DNA of 64,000 nt from Archangiaceae bacterium (GTDB lineage: Bacteria > Myxococcota > Myxococcia > Myxococcales > Myxococcaceae). The position numbers were made by a program, and so were the translations under genes. Each line of letters begins with the position of its first letter. Position 1 is the stretch's first letter. Shown one piece after another: positions 49,878 to 57,498 of this stretch. The notes beneath the pieces are model-generated. The model was given only the letters and a program-made list of their open reading frames with translations. It was not told the origin of the DNA and ran no database searches. The stretch covers positions 1 to 64,000 of the forward strand of contig JADJNS010000019.1 of assembly GCA_016714225.1 (NCBI GenBank), read 5' to 3'.

Positions 49878-51221
49878 TCAGAGCGCCACGCAGGTGCCGA
49901 CGATTTTGCACGTGGCGCCGTCGAGGCCGTTGCAGGTCATCTGCAGCGTGAGCGGCCCGGTGGCGGTGCACGAGCCGTTGCCGACCACCTTCAGCGCCCG
50001 GTAGCTCTGCAGATTGAAGCCGAGCGGGCAGATGTTGACGGTGCTCACCGTGAACGACTCGGTGGGCGGCACTGCGAAGCACGTCTTGACCGCCGAGGTG
50101 GTCTCGTAGGCGTCGATGCTGCACACCGCGCCGGCGAGCGGGTTGGTGTCGCGGCAGTCGTCGATCGCCGAGCAGGTGGCCGGGGCGCGAAACCCCGAAG
50201 GCACGGTGACGCCGGCGCACTGGCTGGTGGTCGGGCCAAAGCAGTAGCCGTCGCTGTCGCCGTCGGCGCGCACCGACATCAGCTGGTACCGGGTCGGGTC
50301 GGCGTCGTTGCAGTCGGTGGTGTCGATGCAGTTGGGGGGAAAGCGCGTGCCCGGGGGCGCGGTGGCGCCGGTGCAGCGGGTGGTCGCCGCGCCGGCACAG
50401 TGCGCGTCTCCATCAGCGTCGGCGATGACGGTGCGCAGGCCGAACAACGCGGCGTCGAGGTCGTTGCAGTCGTCTGTCGCAGCGCAGGAGGCAGGTGCAC
50501 GGAAACCGCTGGGCAGCAACGCGCCCGCGCACAGCTGCTGGGTGGCGCCCGCGCAGGCGGTGTCGGCGTCTGCGTCGGCGCGCGCGGGCAGCAGCTGCCA
50601 CCGGTTGCCGTCGCTGGCCGCGCAGTCGAGGCCCAGCGAGGCCATCGGCGAGACGTAGCCCGCCGGGCAGCTGCCGAACTGGGGCCGGCTCGGGTCGGGG
50701 CAGAACGCAGTGACGGCGTTCGAGCTCTGCGCGCGGTCCCCATCGGGGTCGGGCAGGCAGTCGACGCGCAGGTTCTCGTCGACCAGGGTGTCGCAGTCGT
50801 TGTCGATGCCGTCGCAGACCTCGGCGGTGGGCGTGCACACCGGGCCCGCATCGACGCCGCCGTCGACGCCACCATCCGACGTGCCGGCATCGCCAGCGCC
50901 GCCGTCGAGCTCGCCCGCTCCACCGGCGACACCACCGGCAGAGCCTCCAGCAGCTCCGCCCGCCGAGCCTCCTGCTGCGCCGCCTGCGACTCCGCCTGCG
51001 ACTCCGCCCGCGACTCCGCCCGCGACTCCGCCTGCGACTCCGCCTGCGACTCCGCCTGCGACTCCGCCTGCGACTCCGCCCGCGACTCCGCCTGCGACTC
51101 CGCCCGCGGCTCCGCCTCCGGCCAACCCACTGCCGCCTGCCGTCGAGCCTGCGTCGTCAATCGACGGCGAGCTGCCGCAAGCCACCGCCACAAACGCCAC
51201 CGCCCAGAGTCGAGTCTTCAC
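49878..51221 (-). CDS. Lipoprotein with (Ala-Gly-Gly-Val)n linker and MopE-like Ca-binding repeats
   Basis: A 447-residue protein with signal peptide MKTRLWAVAFVAVACGSS (lipobox AVAC). A long Ala/Gly/Val linker encoded by 12-bp repeats follows. The first ordered domain has the CDGIDNDCDTLVDENL motif known from MopE-type myxobacterial surface proteins. Several 'DxDGDxxC' stretches follow (ADADADTACAGATQQLCAGA, ADGDSDGYCFGPTTSQCAG) with regular Cys pairs, probably calcium-binding. The protein is anchored to the outer envelope, with the repeat linker projecting the domains outward. It is convergent with the propeller gene. Confidence 0.82.
   Translation of the reverse strand: MKTRLWAVAFVAVACGSSPSIDDAGSTAGGSGLAGGGAAGGVAGGVAGGVAGGVAGGVAGGVAGGVAGGVAGGVAGGVAGGAAGGSAGGAAGGSAGGVAGGAGELDGGAGDAGTSDGGVDGGVDAGPVCTPTAEVCDGIDNDCDTLVDENLRVDCLPDPDGDRAQSSNAVTAFCPDPSRPQFGSCPAGYVSPMASLGLDCAASDGNRWQLLPARADADADTACAGATQQLCAGALLPSGFRAPASCAATDDCNDLDAALFGLRTVIADADGDAHCAGAATTRCTGATAPPGTRFPPNCIDTTDCNDADPTRYQLMSVRADGDSDGYCFGPTTSQCAGVTVPSGFRAPATCSAIDDCRDTNPLAGAVCSIDAYETTSAVKTCFAVPPTESFTVSTVNICPLGFNLQSYRALKVVGNGSCTATGPLTLQMTCNGLDGATCKIVGTCVAL
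50983..51116. repeat. 12-bp tandem repeat, about 11 copies
   Basis: The unit CCTGCGACTCCG, with a C/T variant at one position, repeats in register with codons and encodes (Val-Ala-Gly-Gly)n on the reverse strand. In-phase units let the linker length vary without frameshift. Confidence 0.85.
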
Positions 51222-51296
51222 GGGGGCGACTATCTCCTCGCCGGGGCTCTCACCGCTGGGAATGGCGTGCCGATGAAATGCTTTGGCGCGAAAGTC

Positions 51297-52490
51297 TCAC
51301 TGACACATTGCGGGGTGGTTGACGTCGCCGTCGATGCAGCCGCCGAAGCCGAGCGCCACGCAGTCGACGCTGGTGCTCTTGCCCAGCGCGCAGACCTGCA
51401 ACCGACCGGTGGTCGGGTCGCAGCGCGAGGTCTGTGCCCACGGGTCGCAGTCCGAGGCGACTCCGCAGAACCCGACGCCGTCGGGTGCCGTGTGGCACGA
51501 GAGGCCCGGAGCACAGTCGGTGGTGGCCCAGGCGCCGAAGTAGCAGGCCACCTGTCGAGCGCCGTCGCAGTGCGAGCGCGTGGCGGGCACGTTGCAGCTG
51601 CCCCCGGCGCCGGCGCACACCGCGTCATTGGGGTTGGTGCGGAGGGCGCACTTGAAGCCGCTCGGGCAGGTCTCGACGTCGAGCAGGCCCGAGAAGCACC
51701 GGGTGGCGACGTCGCCGTCGCAGTGCGGCACGAGCTCGCTGCACGTGGCCGGAGCACAGGCGAAGCCGCCGGCCGGAGCGGTGCTCGGCGTGCAGATGCG
51801 CTCCTCGAGTGCGCAGTCGTACGAGAAGGTGCGGTAGCCGCCATCGAGCGCGAACCGGAAGGTGTGGCTGGGCGGCTGGCAGGTGACCAGGTTGGTGCCC
51901 TGGCAGCTGGCGGGCATCGCGCCGTTGCACGGGGTCGCGGGCGCGCCGCCGTTGAAGCACGAAAACAGCGCGTCGCAGGTGCCTTGCTCGACCTCGCGCC
52001 GCACGCAGGTCTGCACCTGCGGCACGCCGAGCCAGTACAGGTAGATGAGCTCGCGCTGGGGCAGGTAGTAGTGGAGCGCACGCGTGCGCTGCTCGGCCAG
52101 GTGGGTCGCCGGGTCGGGCACCGGCTGGCCGAGCATCGAGATGCAGGCGTTGAGGAAGCTGAGCCCGTCGTAGTTGCTGGGGCCCTGCATGCACGACTCG
52201 ATGCGCTCACACTCGCGCAGCGCGCGCTCGAGCTCGAACGGCGCGCCGCCGTCGTGGCCGCCAGCATCCTGGCGGTCGTCGGGGAGGCTGTCTCCGCCAC
52301 CGGCCGCGCCACCCGCCGCGCTGCTACCCGCGCTGCTACCCGCGCTGCCGCCCGCGGACGCCGCGGTTCCCCCGGCGCTGCCTCCGGCAGACCCGTCACC
52401 CACGCCCTTGAGGTGCTCGTGGGAGCAGTCGCAGGCGCTGCCGACGGCTGCCAGGACCATGGCGATTGCCGCCGAGCGATGGAAGGGCAT
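51297..52490 (-). CDS. Cys-rich lipoprotein
   Basis: Starting at ATG 52490 (MPFHRSAAIAMVLAAVGSAC), it has a signal peptide with lipobox GSAC. A Ser/Gly/Ala linker and a helical region of about 120 residues follow. A series of Cys-rich modules of about 40 residues comes next, with a 'C..G....C..G.....C' pattern (CDGDVATRCFSGLLDVETC, CDGARQVACYFGAWATTDC, CDPTTGRLQVC). The frame is open upstream to 53243 but overlaps a plus-strand gene there. It resembles other myxobacterial surface lipoproteins of unknown role. Confidence 0.78.
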   Translation of the reverse strand: MPFHRSAAIAMVLAAVGSACDCSHEHLKGVGDGSAGGSAGGTAASAGGSAGSSAGSSAAGGAAGGGDSLPDDRQDAGGHDGGAPFELERALRECERIESCMQGPSNYDGLSFLNACISMLGQPVPDPATHLAEQRTRALHYYLPQRELIYLYWLGVPQVQTCVRREVEQGTCDALFSCFNGGAPATPCNGAMPASCQGTNLVTCQPPSHTFRFALDGGYRTFSYDCALEERICTPSTAPAGGFACAPATCSELVPHCDGDVATRCFSGLLDVETCPSGFKCALRTNPNDAVCAGAGGSCNVPATRSHCDGARQVACYFGAWATTDCAPGLSCHTAPDGVGFCGVASDCDPWAQTSRCDPTTGRLQVCALGKSTSVDCVALGFGGCIDGDVNHPAMCQ

Positions 52491-52595
52491 GGGGCGAGAC
52501 CTCGTGTGGTGCTCCGGCCGGCGAGGCTCTAGACGCGACCGGGAGGTGAAGTCGCAGGCTCGCGGGGCTGGGGGAATTGACCTAAAACTCCTCGG

Positions 52596-53330
52596 GTGAA
52601 ACAGCTGATTGTCGTCGCGACGGCCACGCTCGGAGCGGTGTTGACGGTCTCGTGCAGCAACACTCCCTGCACTCCTGGAGTGCAGGGCTGCCCGGTGGCC
52701 CGAGGCCCCCGGCTCGGCATCGGGGTGAACGTGCCCAACGTCGGGGTGCGGGTCGCCTCCGAGACGGCGCAGGTCGACTGCAGCGGGCACGCCGCGACCG
52801 GCTGCTTCGTGGGCGTCTACAACGACAGCCAGGAGCCCGAGTTTCGCTTCACGCTGAGCGGCCCCCCGGGCGTGGTGGTCGAGCTGTGGGAGGTCGCCGA
52901 GGCCGACGGGCCCCGCTCGCTGGTCGCACGGCCCGGCGAGCTCACCGGGGTCACCTTTCCGATGGGCGCCGCCGGCCCCGAGCTGGTGCTGCGCGCGCCC
53001 ATCAAGCGCGCCGGCGACCAGCAGCTGATTTCCAACCTGGTCATTCGCCCGCGGCTTCGGGGCCTGGCCGCCGACGCGTTTCCGGTGCGCATCACTGCGG
53101 GCGGCGCGAACGCCATCGTCGGGCTGGGCAGCTCGGCTCCGGCCTGCATCGCCGGGGTCGACGGCGGCGTCAGCTGCCTGGCAGGAGTGCAGCTCGACGC
53201 CGGCTCCAACGGCTTTCGCAGCGTGCCCACCCGGCGAGGTCACGGGTGTGAGACCGCGGCGGTGTTTCAGCAGGGCAACGCGGCGCAGGCGCAGGTCTCG
53301 CCCAACGTCCCCGATGCGGGGCTGGTCTAG
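52596..53330 (+). CDS. Lipoprotein, N-terminal part of a gene interrupted by an in-frame TAG
   Basis: GTG 52596 opens MKQLIVVATATLGAVLTVSC, a signal peptide with lipobox VSC. The mature part is beta-rich with few motifs (VYNDSQEPEFRFTLSGPPGV). It ends at TAG (53328-53330). The same frame continues without interruption for another 451 codons, and that continuation has no signal peptide or ribosome-binding site. A single original gene of 696 codons broken by one nonsense codon is the simplest reading. Confidence 0.7.
   Translation: MKQLIVVATATLGAVLTVSCSNTPCTPGVQGCPVARGPRLGIGVNVPNVGVRVASETAQVDCSGHAATGCFVGVYNDSQEPEFRFTLSGPPGVVVELWEVAEADGPRSLVARPGELTGVTFPMGAAGPELVLRAPIKRAGDQQLISNLVIRPRLRGLAADAFPVRITAGGANAIVGLGSSAPACIAGVDGGVSCLAGVQLDAGSNGFRSVPTRRGHGCETAAVFQQGNAAQAQVSPNVPDAGLV
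52665..52687. repeat. Perfect 23-bp palindrome within the lipoprotein N-terminus
   Basis: CCCTGCACTCC and GGAGTGCAGGG flank a single T, an 11-bp perfect inverted repeat. It encodes Thr-Pro-Cys-Thr-Pro-Gly-Val-Gln-Gly-Cys just after the lipobox and could fold into a very stable mRNA hairpin about 70 bases after the start. Confidence 0.6.
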
Positions 53331-54686
53331 GTGACGCTCGTTCCGACCTCGGCGGCGTACGACCCGTCGGCCAACATGGCCATCGACTTCGAGTGCTTCG
53401 CTCCGGTGAGCACGGTGTTCGACTGGCGCTTCGGGGGCACGTTCTCGGTCACCGGTGGAGCCCCCGGCGCCTGCGTCAACTCGAGCTGCTCCGAGTTCGA
53501 GCTGATGAACGTGCGGGGCGTGCCGGACACCGTGGTCACCTGGCAGCCGGCCGAGGGCATGGCGTACGCCGACGTTCAGGTGTGGCTGGGCATCGCGGGC
53601 GCGATGGTGAGCCCCAGCGCCATCGGCGGTCTGTCGGTCGAGCGCGCGGGGACTGAGGTGCGGTTCCGCTTCAACCCGCCCATCACCGCGCTCGACGGGG
53701 TGTCACGCCCGCTCGAGCTCTACCTGATTCCCCGCGCGGACTACGTGTTGGACGCGGGCATCGACGCGGGCATCGACGCGGGCATCGACGCGGGCAGCGA
53801 CGCAGGCAGCGACGCGGGCAGTGACGGGGGCCTGGTGCTCGCGACGCCGGCGGCCCAGGTGTACCAGGTCGAAGTTCTCGACAGCACCGTCTACTACCTC
53901 GCCGGAGCGACCATTTACGCGGTGCCGAAGAGCGGCGGCACGTCGGTGCCGGTGGCCTCGAATGCGAGCCAGTTCGTGGTGAGCCAAGAGGGAGTCTTCT
54001 TCTTTGCTCCCACCACCTTCGCCGATGGCGGCGCGGGACAGGCGATACGCCGGCAGCCGCCCAGCGGAGCCCAGGTCGAGCTGTGGGCCGAGGCGTACGA
54101 CTTCACTGCTCCGTGGGGCAGCGGGCTGACGTACTCGGCGGGCAAGCTCTACTGGGTCGATTTCAGCACCCAGCAGCTCAAGTCACTGCCGACGTCGGGC
54201 GGCACGCCTTCGCCGGTCGCGTCGGTCACCGAGACCACGCCGAACACGGCGAGCTTCGTGCTCACTGGGGCGAGCGCCTTCATCGCAGAGCCGGCGGGGC
54301 TGTCGTCGAACCTTCGCCGCTACCCCCTGCCGAATGGGCCCAGCGCGCCGGTGGGCACGGTCGGGGCCATCACGCTGCGGGCGGTGGGCAGCGGCTGGCT
54401 CTACGGCATCGGAGTGGGAGGCAACCCCGGCACGCCGCGCCGGGTGAAAGACGACGGCAGCGTCACCGAGTCGTTGGGCATCGGAGCCGGCTTCGGCGAC
54501 CTACGGCTCGGCAGTGAGCTCATCTACTCGAGCGCGAACGCCATCTACCGCGTGCCGCTCGACGGCGGCGCAGGCGGCCCGGTGGTTCAGTTCTCGAGCA
54601 CCTTCTTCGTACCGCCGATGGCGGCCGATGCGGTGGGCGTCTACTTCGCCGACCCGCAGAACGCGGTGCGGGCCGTGCCGCGCTGA
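53331..54686 (+). CDS. Continuation of the interrupted lipoprotein: Ig-like plus beta-propeller region
   Basis: In frame with the preceding ORF and separated only by TAG. It reads VTLVPTSAAYDPSANMAIDF, an Ig/choice-of-anchor-like part. An (Asp-Ala-Gly-Ile/Ser)n linker follows, then a propeller with phrases such as VEVLDSTVYYLAGATIYAVP and GLTYSAGKLYWVDFSTQQLK. GTG 53331 would be a start without a Shine-Dalgarno sequence, so independent translation is doubtful. The full protein would be an outer lipoprotein like that at 29757-31865. Confidence 0.65.
   Translation: MTLVPTSAAYDPSANMAIDFECFAPVSTVFDWRFGGTFSVTGGAPGACVNSSCSEFELMNVRGVPDTVVTWQPAEGMAYADVQVWLGIAGAMVSPSAIGGLSVERAGTEVRFRFNPPITALDGVSRPLELYLIPRADYVLDAGIDAGIDAGIDAGSDAGSDAGSDGGLVLATPAAQVYQVEVLDSTVYYLAGATIYAVPKSGGTSVPVASNASQFVVSQEGVFFFAPTTFADGGAGQAIRRQPPSGAQVELWAEAYDFTAPWGSGLTYSAGKLYWVDFSTQQLKSLPTSGGTPSPVASVTETTPNTASFVLTGASAFIAEPAGLSSNLRRYPLPNGPSAPVGTVGAITLRAVGSGWLYGIGVGGNPGTPRRVKDDGSVTESLGIGAGFGDLRLGSELIYSSANAIYRVPLDGGAGGPVVQFSSTFFVPPMAADAVGVYFADPQNAVRAVPR
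53751..53822. repeat. 12-bp tandem repeat, six copies
   Basis: The unit GACGCGGGCATC, with the last triplet changing to AGC or AGT in the final copies, encodes Asp-Ala-Gly-Ile/Ser. It forms the linker between the N-terminal domain and the propeller. Confidence 0.85.
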
Positions 54687-54690
54687 AGCG

Positions 54691-55206
54691 TCAGATGCTC
54701 TTCTCGCCCTGCCGCAGCGGCGGGTTCTCCATCGGCGCCAGACCGGGGTACTGCAGAATCACGCGCGCCTGACCGGGGCCGTTCTTCTCGACCACGGGAA
54801 TGTGCTGGTCTTGAAAGGCGCGGTCGTCTTCGAAGGTCACCTTGTCGTTGCCGCCGCCGGTGCGAATGGTGAGGCGCTCGGTCTCTTCCTTGGTGAAGTC
54901 GGCCTTCTTCTGGCCGTTGACGTACATGGTCGAGCTGCCATCGGCGTGAATCTTGACCAGAATGTCCTGATCTCTGTCGCTGCACTCGACGTGCACCGCC
55001 ACCAGCGAGTTGCAGAGCGAGAAGCGCTCGATCTTCACGTCTTCCTGAAACGGCGGGTTGATGTCGATGGGGGGCAAGCGCGGCAGCTCGAACCCATCGC
55101 CGTGGCCGGGGCGCAGCAGTTGCGGGAGCTTGGCGGGCTCGAACGGGCTGTCGAGGTTCAGCGACTGAACGTGGGGGCGGAAGCTGTTCGAGACTCGTTC
55201 GCTCAT
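54691..55206 (-). CDS. Hypothetical protein with an RTX-like stretch
   Basis: A 171-residue protein starting MSERVSNSFRPHVQSLNLDS. The N-terminal 45 residues are Pro-rich, followed by a beta-rich region (VKIERFSLCNSLVAVHVECS, DILVKIHADGSSTMYVNGQK) and LTIRTGGGNDKVTFEDD, which resembles one calcium-binding RTX nonapeptide. No signal peptide is present; RTX proteins are often exported by type I secretion. Three similar proteins could not be checked here, so the assignment is weak. Confidence 0.5.
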   Translation of the reverse strand: MSERVSNSFRPHVQSLNLDSPFEPAKLPQLLRPGHGDGFELPRLPPIDINPPFQEDVKIERFSLCNSLVAVHVECSDRDQDILVKIHADGSSTMYVNGQKKADFTKEETERLTIRTGGGNDKVTFEDDRAFQDQHIPVVEKNGPGQARVILQYPGLAPMENPPLRQGEKSI

Positions 55207-55400
55207 ACTGAGATTTTGGGAGGAACCGGGCCGGTGTGTTTCGAGCGGGCTGGCAAGTGGCTGTACGTTTGGGGCTGAGTGGCGCGCCCCGAGACGTTCT
55301 GCACCGGGGCGCCCATCGGCAGCGGCGCCAACCCCGCGGAGAAGGCGGCTGATCGAACCGGCGCGGTTCCTGCTCAGTGAACCGGCGGAGGAACAAACAC

Positions 55401-55826
55401 ATGATTCGATTCTTGGGAGTTTCGGCCATCGCCGCGGCGATGAGCTTGATGGCGTGTGAGAACCAGCAGCGCAAGGTGCGCTCGACCGATGAAGTGCAGG
55501 CGCCGCGAGACACCGCGCCGCTTCGGCCGTCGGACTCTTTCCCGGCGAACCCGGCGAATGAAGACACCAGCGCTCCGCCGGCCGATGGCCTGCCCCGCAA
55601 CCAGGGCCGCACCGGCGCCGGCTACGACACCACGGTGCGCCCGCGCATCACGCCGAACGACGGGCTGGGCAACACCACCCCCGACACGCAGCTGCCGTCG
55701 GACCCGGGCACGGGCACGGCTCCGTATGACCTCGGCGTCGCCAAGAACCCGCGCGACGCGGGCATGATGGGCGGCGGGAGCGACGCCGGCATGCACCTCG
55801 ACGGCACCATGCCGTCGACCTACTGA
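55401..55826 (+). CDS. Small Pro/Asp-rich lipoprotein
   Basis: GGAGGAAC precedes ATG 55401. MIRFLGVSAIAAAMSLMACE has a lipobox (LMAC). The mature 120 residues are Pro, Asp, Thr and Gly-rich and probably disordered (PRDTAPLRPSDSFPANPANE; DAGMMGGGSDAGMHLDGTMP). It stands alone and converges with the histidine kinase gene. The function is unknown. Confidence 0.7.
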   Translation: MIRFLGVSAIAAAMSLMACENQQRKVRSTDEVQAPRDTAPLRPSDSFPANPANEDTSAPPADGLPRNQGRTGAGYDTTVRPRITPNDGLGNTTPDTQLPSDPGTGTAPYDLGVAKNPRDAGMMGGGSDAGMHLDGTMPSTY

Positions 55827-55852
55827 CGGCTTGAAGCCAGGCTCGCGCGCCC

Positions 55853-57451
55853 TCACCCGGCGCGCGAGCGCTGCATCGCCTGGCGCAGCACCACCTCGAG
55901 CTCTTCGCGCGTGTAGGGCTTGTTGAGCACCAGCGTGCCCGCGGCGGCCTGCTTCTGCTCCGCGGTGTAGCCGCTGGAGAGAATGACCGGCAGCCCGGGC
56001 GCCAGCCGCCGCAGCTGCTCGGCGGCGTCGATGCCGTTCAGCTCTGGCATCGTGACGTCCATCAGCACCACGTCCCACCCGGCCGGCGCAGCGGTCACCC
56101 GCTCGACCGCGTCGCGGCCGGTGACCGCCTCGTCGACGGTGCACCCCAGCGCCTCGAGCGAGCGGCGCGCCGAGCGGCGCAGCAGCGCTTCGTCGTCGAC
56201 CACCAGCACCTTGAGCCCCAGCTTCGCGTCAGACGGCGACGACGACCGGGGCGGCGTCACCACCACCGCCGTGTCGAGGGCCGGCAGCGTGAGCGTGACG
56301 GTGGTGCCCTGGCCGGGAGCGCTGTCGATGCCGACGGTGCCGCGGTGGGTCTTGGCGATGCCCGCCACCGCCGCCAGACCGAGGCCGCGGCCCGCGCCCT
56401 TGGTGGAGAAGAAGGGGTCGAGGCTGCGGGTCTGCACGTCGGGAGTCATGCCCGCACCCGCGTCGCGCACGATGAGCCGCACGCACCGGGGGTGGTCGAC
56501 CACGGTGGTCTGCACCGTGACGACGCCCGTGGCGCCGCCGCTCGCTTCGCCCGCGTTGGTGACCAGGTTGAGCACCACCTGCTGCAGCTGGGCGGGGTCT
56601 CCCTGCACCGCGGGCACGCTGTCGGCCAGCTCGTACTTCACCGACACCCCGCGCGGCAGCGCGACCTTGACCAGCTCGAGGCTCGAGGAGAGCAGCGCGT
56701 TCAGGTCGACGGCCCGCGGCGCCACCGGCGCGTGGCCGGCGTACGCCAGCAGCTGCCGGGTGAGCGCCGCGGCCCGGTGGTGCGCGCTCATCGCGGTGTC
56801 GAGCGGCTCGAGCAGGCGCGGGTCTTGGGCGGCGCGCGACGACGCGAGCTCGAGGCTGGCGCCGATGACGGTGAGCAGGTTGTTGAAGTCGTGCGCGATG
56901 CCGCCGGCCAGCTGACCGAGGCCTTCGAGCTTCTGCGCCTGCAGGGTGCGCTCATCTTCAGTGACCTCGCGGGTCATGTCGCGCACGAAGCCGACGAAGC
57001 GCAGCGGCCTGCCGGTGGCGTCGCGCAGCACCATGCCGGTCGAGAGCGCGTGCAGCACCGTGCCGTCACGGCGGCGCAGCCGGTGGCGCACGCGGTAGGT
57101 GCGGGTCTCTCCGCGCATCGCGCGCGCAATCTCCTCGTCGACGCGCGCGCGGTCGTCTTCGTGGACGATGCGGTTCCACGGGGTGGGCGGCCACTCGTGC
57201 GGCGGGTAGCCCAGCCACTCGCCCGCCTCTGGAGAGCCGGTGATGACGTTGCTGCGCAGGTCACCGTCCCACAGGTATTCGCTGGCCGCCGACACCGCGA
57301 GCTGCAGCGTCTCTTCGCTGGCCTTGGCGCGGGCCAGGGTGCGCTCCATCTCGGCGCGCTGGCGCCGGTAGGCTCTCAGCGCGAGCGCGAGCGTCACCCC
57401 GGCGCCGAGCAGCGCACCACCGAACACGGCAAGAGGCCACGCGTCAGCCAA
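55853..57451 (-). CDS. Hybrid sensor histidine kinase (TM - PAS - HisKA/HATPase - REC)
   Basis: TTG 57451 is used as a tentative start (GTG 57427 is the alternative). A single membrane helix (AVFGGALLGAGVTLALALRA) is followed by a PAS domain (LQLAVSAASEYLWDGDLRSN; FVGFVRDMTREV). The kinase core has GGIAHDFNNLLTVIG (phospho-His), NLVTNAGEA, DAGAGM and GAGRGLGLAAV. A C-terminal receiver has VLVVDDEALLRRSARR, the acceptor in VLMDVTMPEL and Lys in LNKPYT. The HDFNN H-box marks the NtrB-like class. It follows the RCC1 gene on the same strand and may be expressed with it. Confidence 0.88.
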   Translation of the reverse strand: MADAWPLAVFGGALLGAGVTLALALRAYRRQRAEMERTLARAKASEETLQLAVSAASEYLWDGDLRSNVITGSPEAGEWLGYPPHEWPPTPWNRIVHEDDRARVDEEIARAMRGETRTYRVRHRLRRRDGTVLHALSTGMVLRDATGRPLRFVGFVRDMTREVTEDERTLQAQKLEGLGQLAGGIAHDFNNLLTVIGASLELASSRAAQDPRLLEPLDTAMSAHHRAAALTRQLLAYAGHAPVAPRAVDLNALLSSSLELVKVALPRGVSVKYELADSVPAVQGDPAQLQQVVLNLVTNAGEASGGATGVVTVQTTVVDHPRCVRLIVRDAGAGMTPDVQTRSLDPFFSTKGAGRGLGLAAVAGIAKTHRGTVGIDSAPGQGTTVTLTLPALDTAVVVTPPRSSSPSDAKLGLKVLVVDDEALLRRSARRSLEALGCTVDEAVTGRDAVERVTAAPAGWDVVLMDVTMPELNGIDAAEQLRRLAPGLPVILSSGYTAEQKQAAAGTLVLNKPYTREELEVVLRQAMQRSRAG

Positions 57452-57498
57452 GAGAAGCGCGATTCTGCGCCAAGCGCGCCCCGGCCTGAACTTCTCGG

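Noticed and set aside
50983..51116. Possible CRISPR array
   Set aside because: The units are contiguous 12-mers without spacers and encode a protein linker, and no cas genes are near.
50400..52532. A 710-codon open frame on the plus strand
   Set aside because: It is antisense to two lipoproteins with signal peptides and Cys motifs, and its Ala/Arg/Gly-rich composition is a GC-bias shadow.
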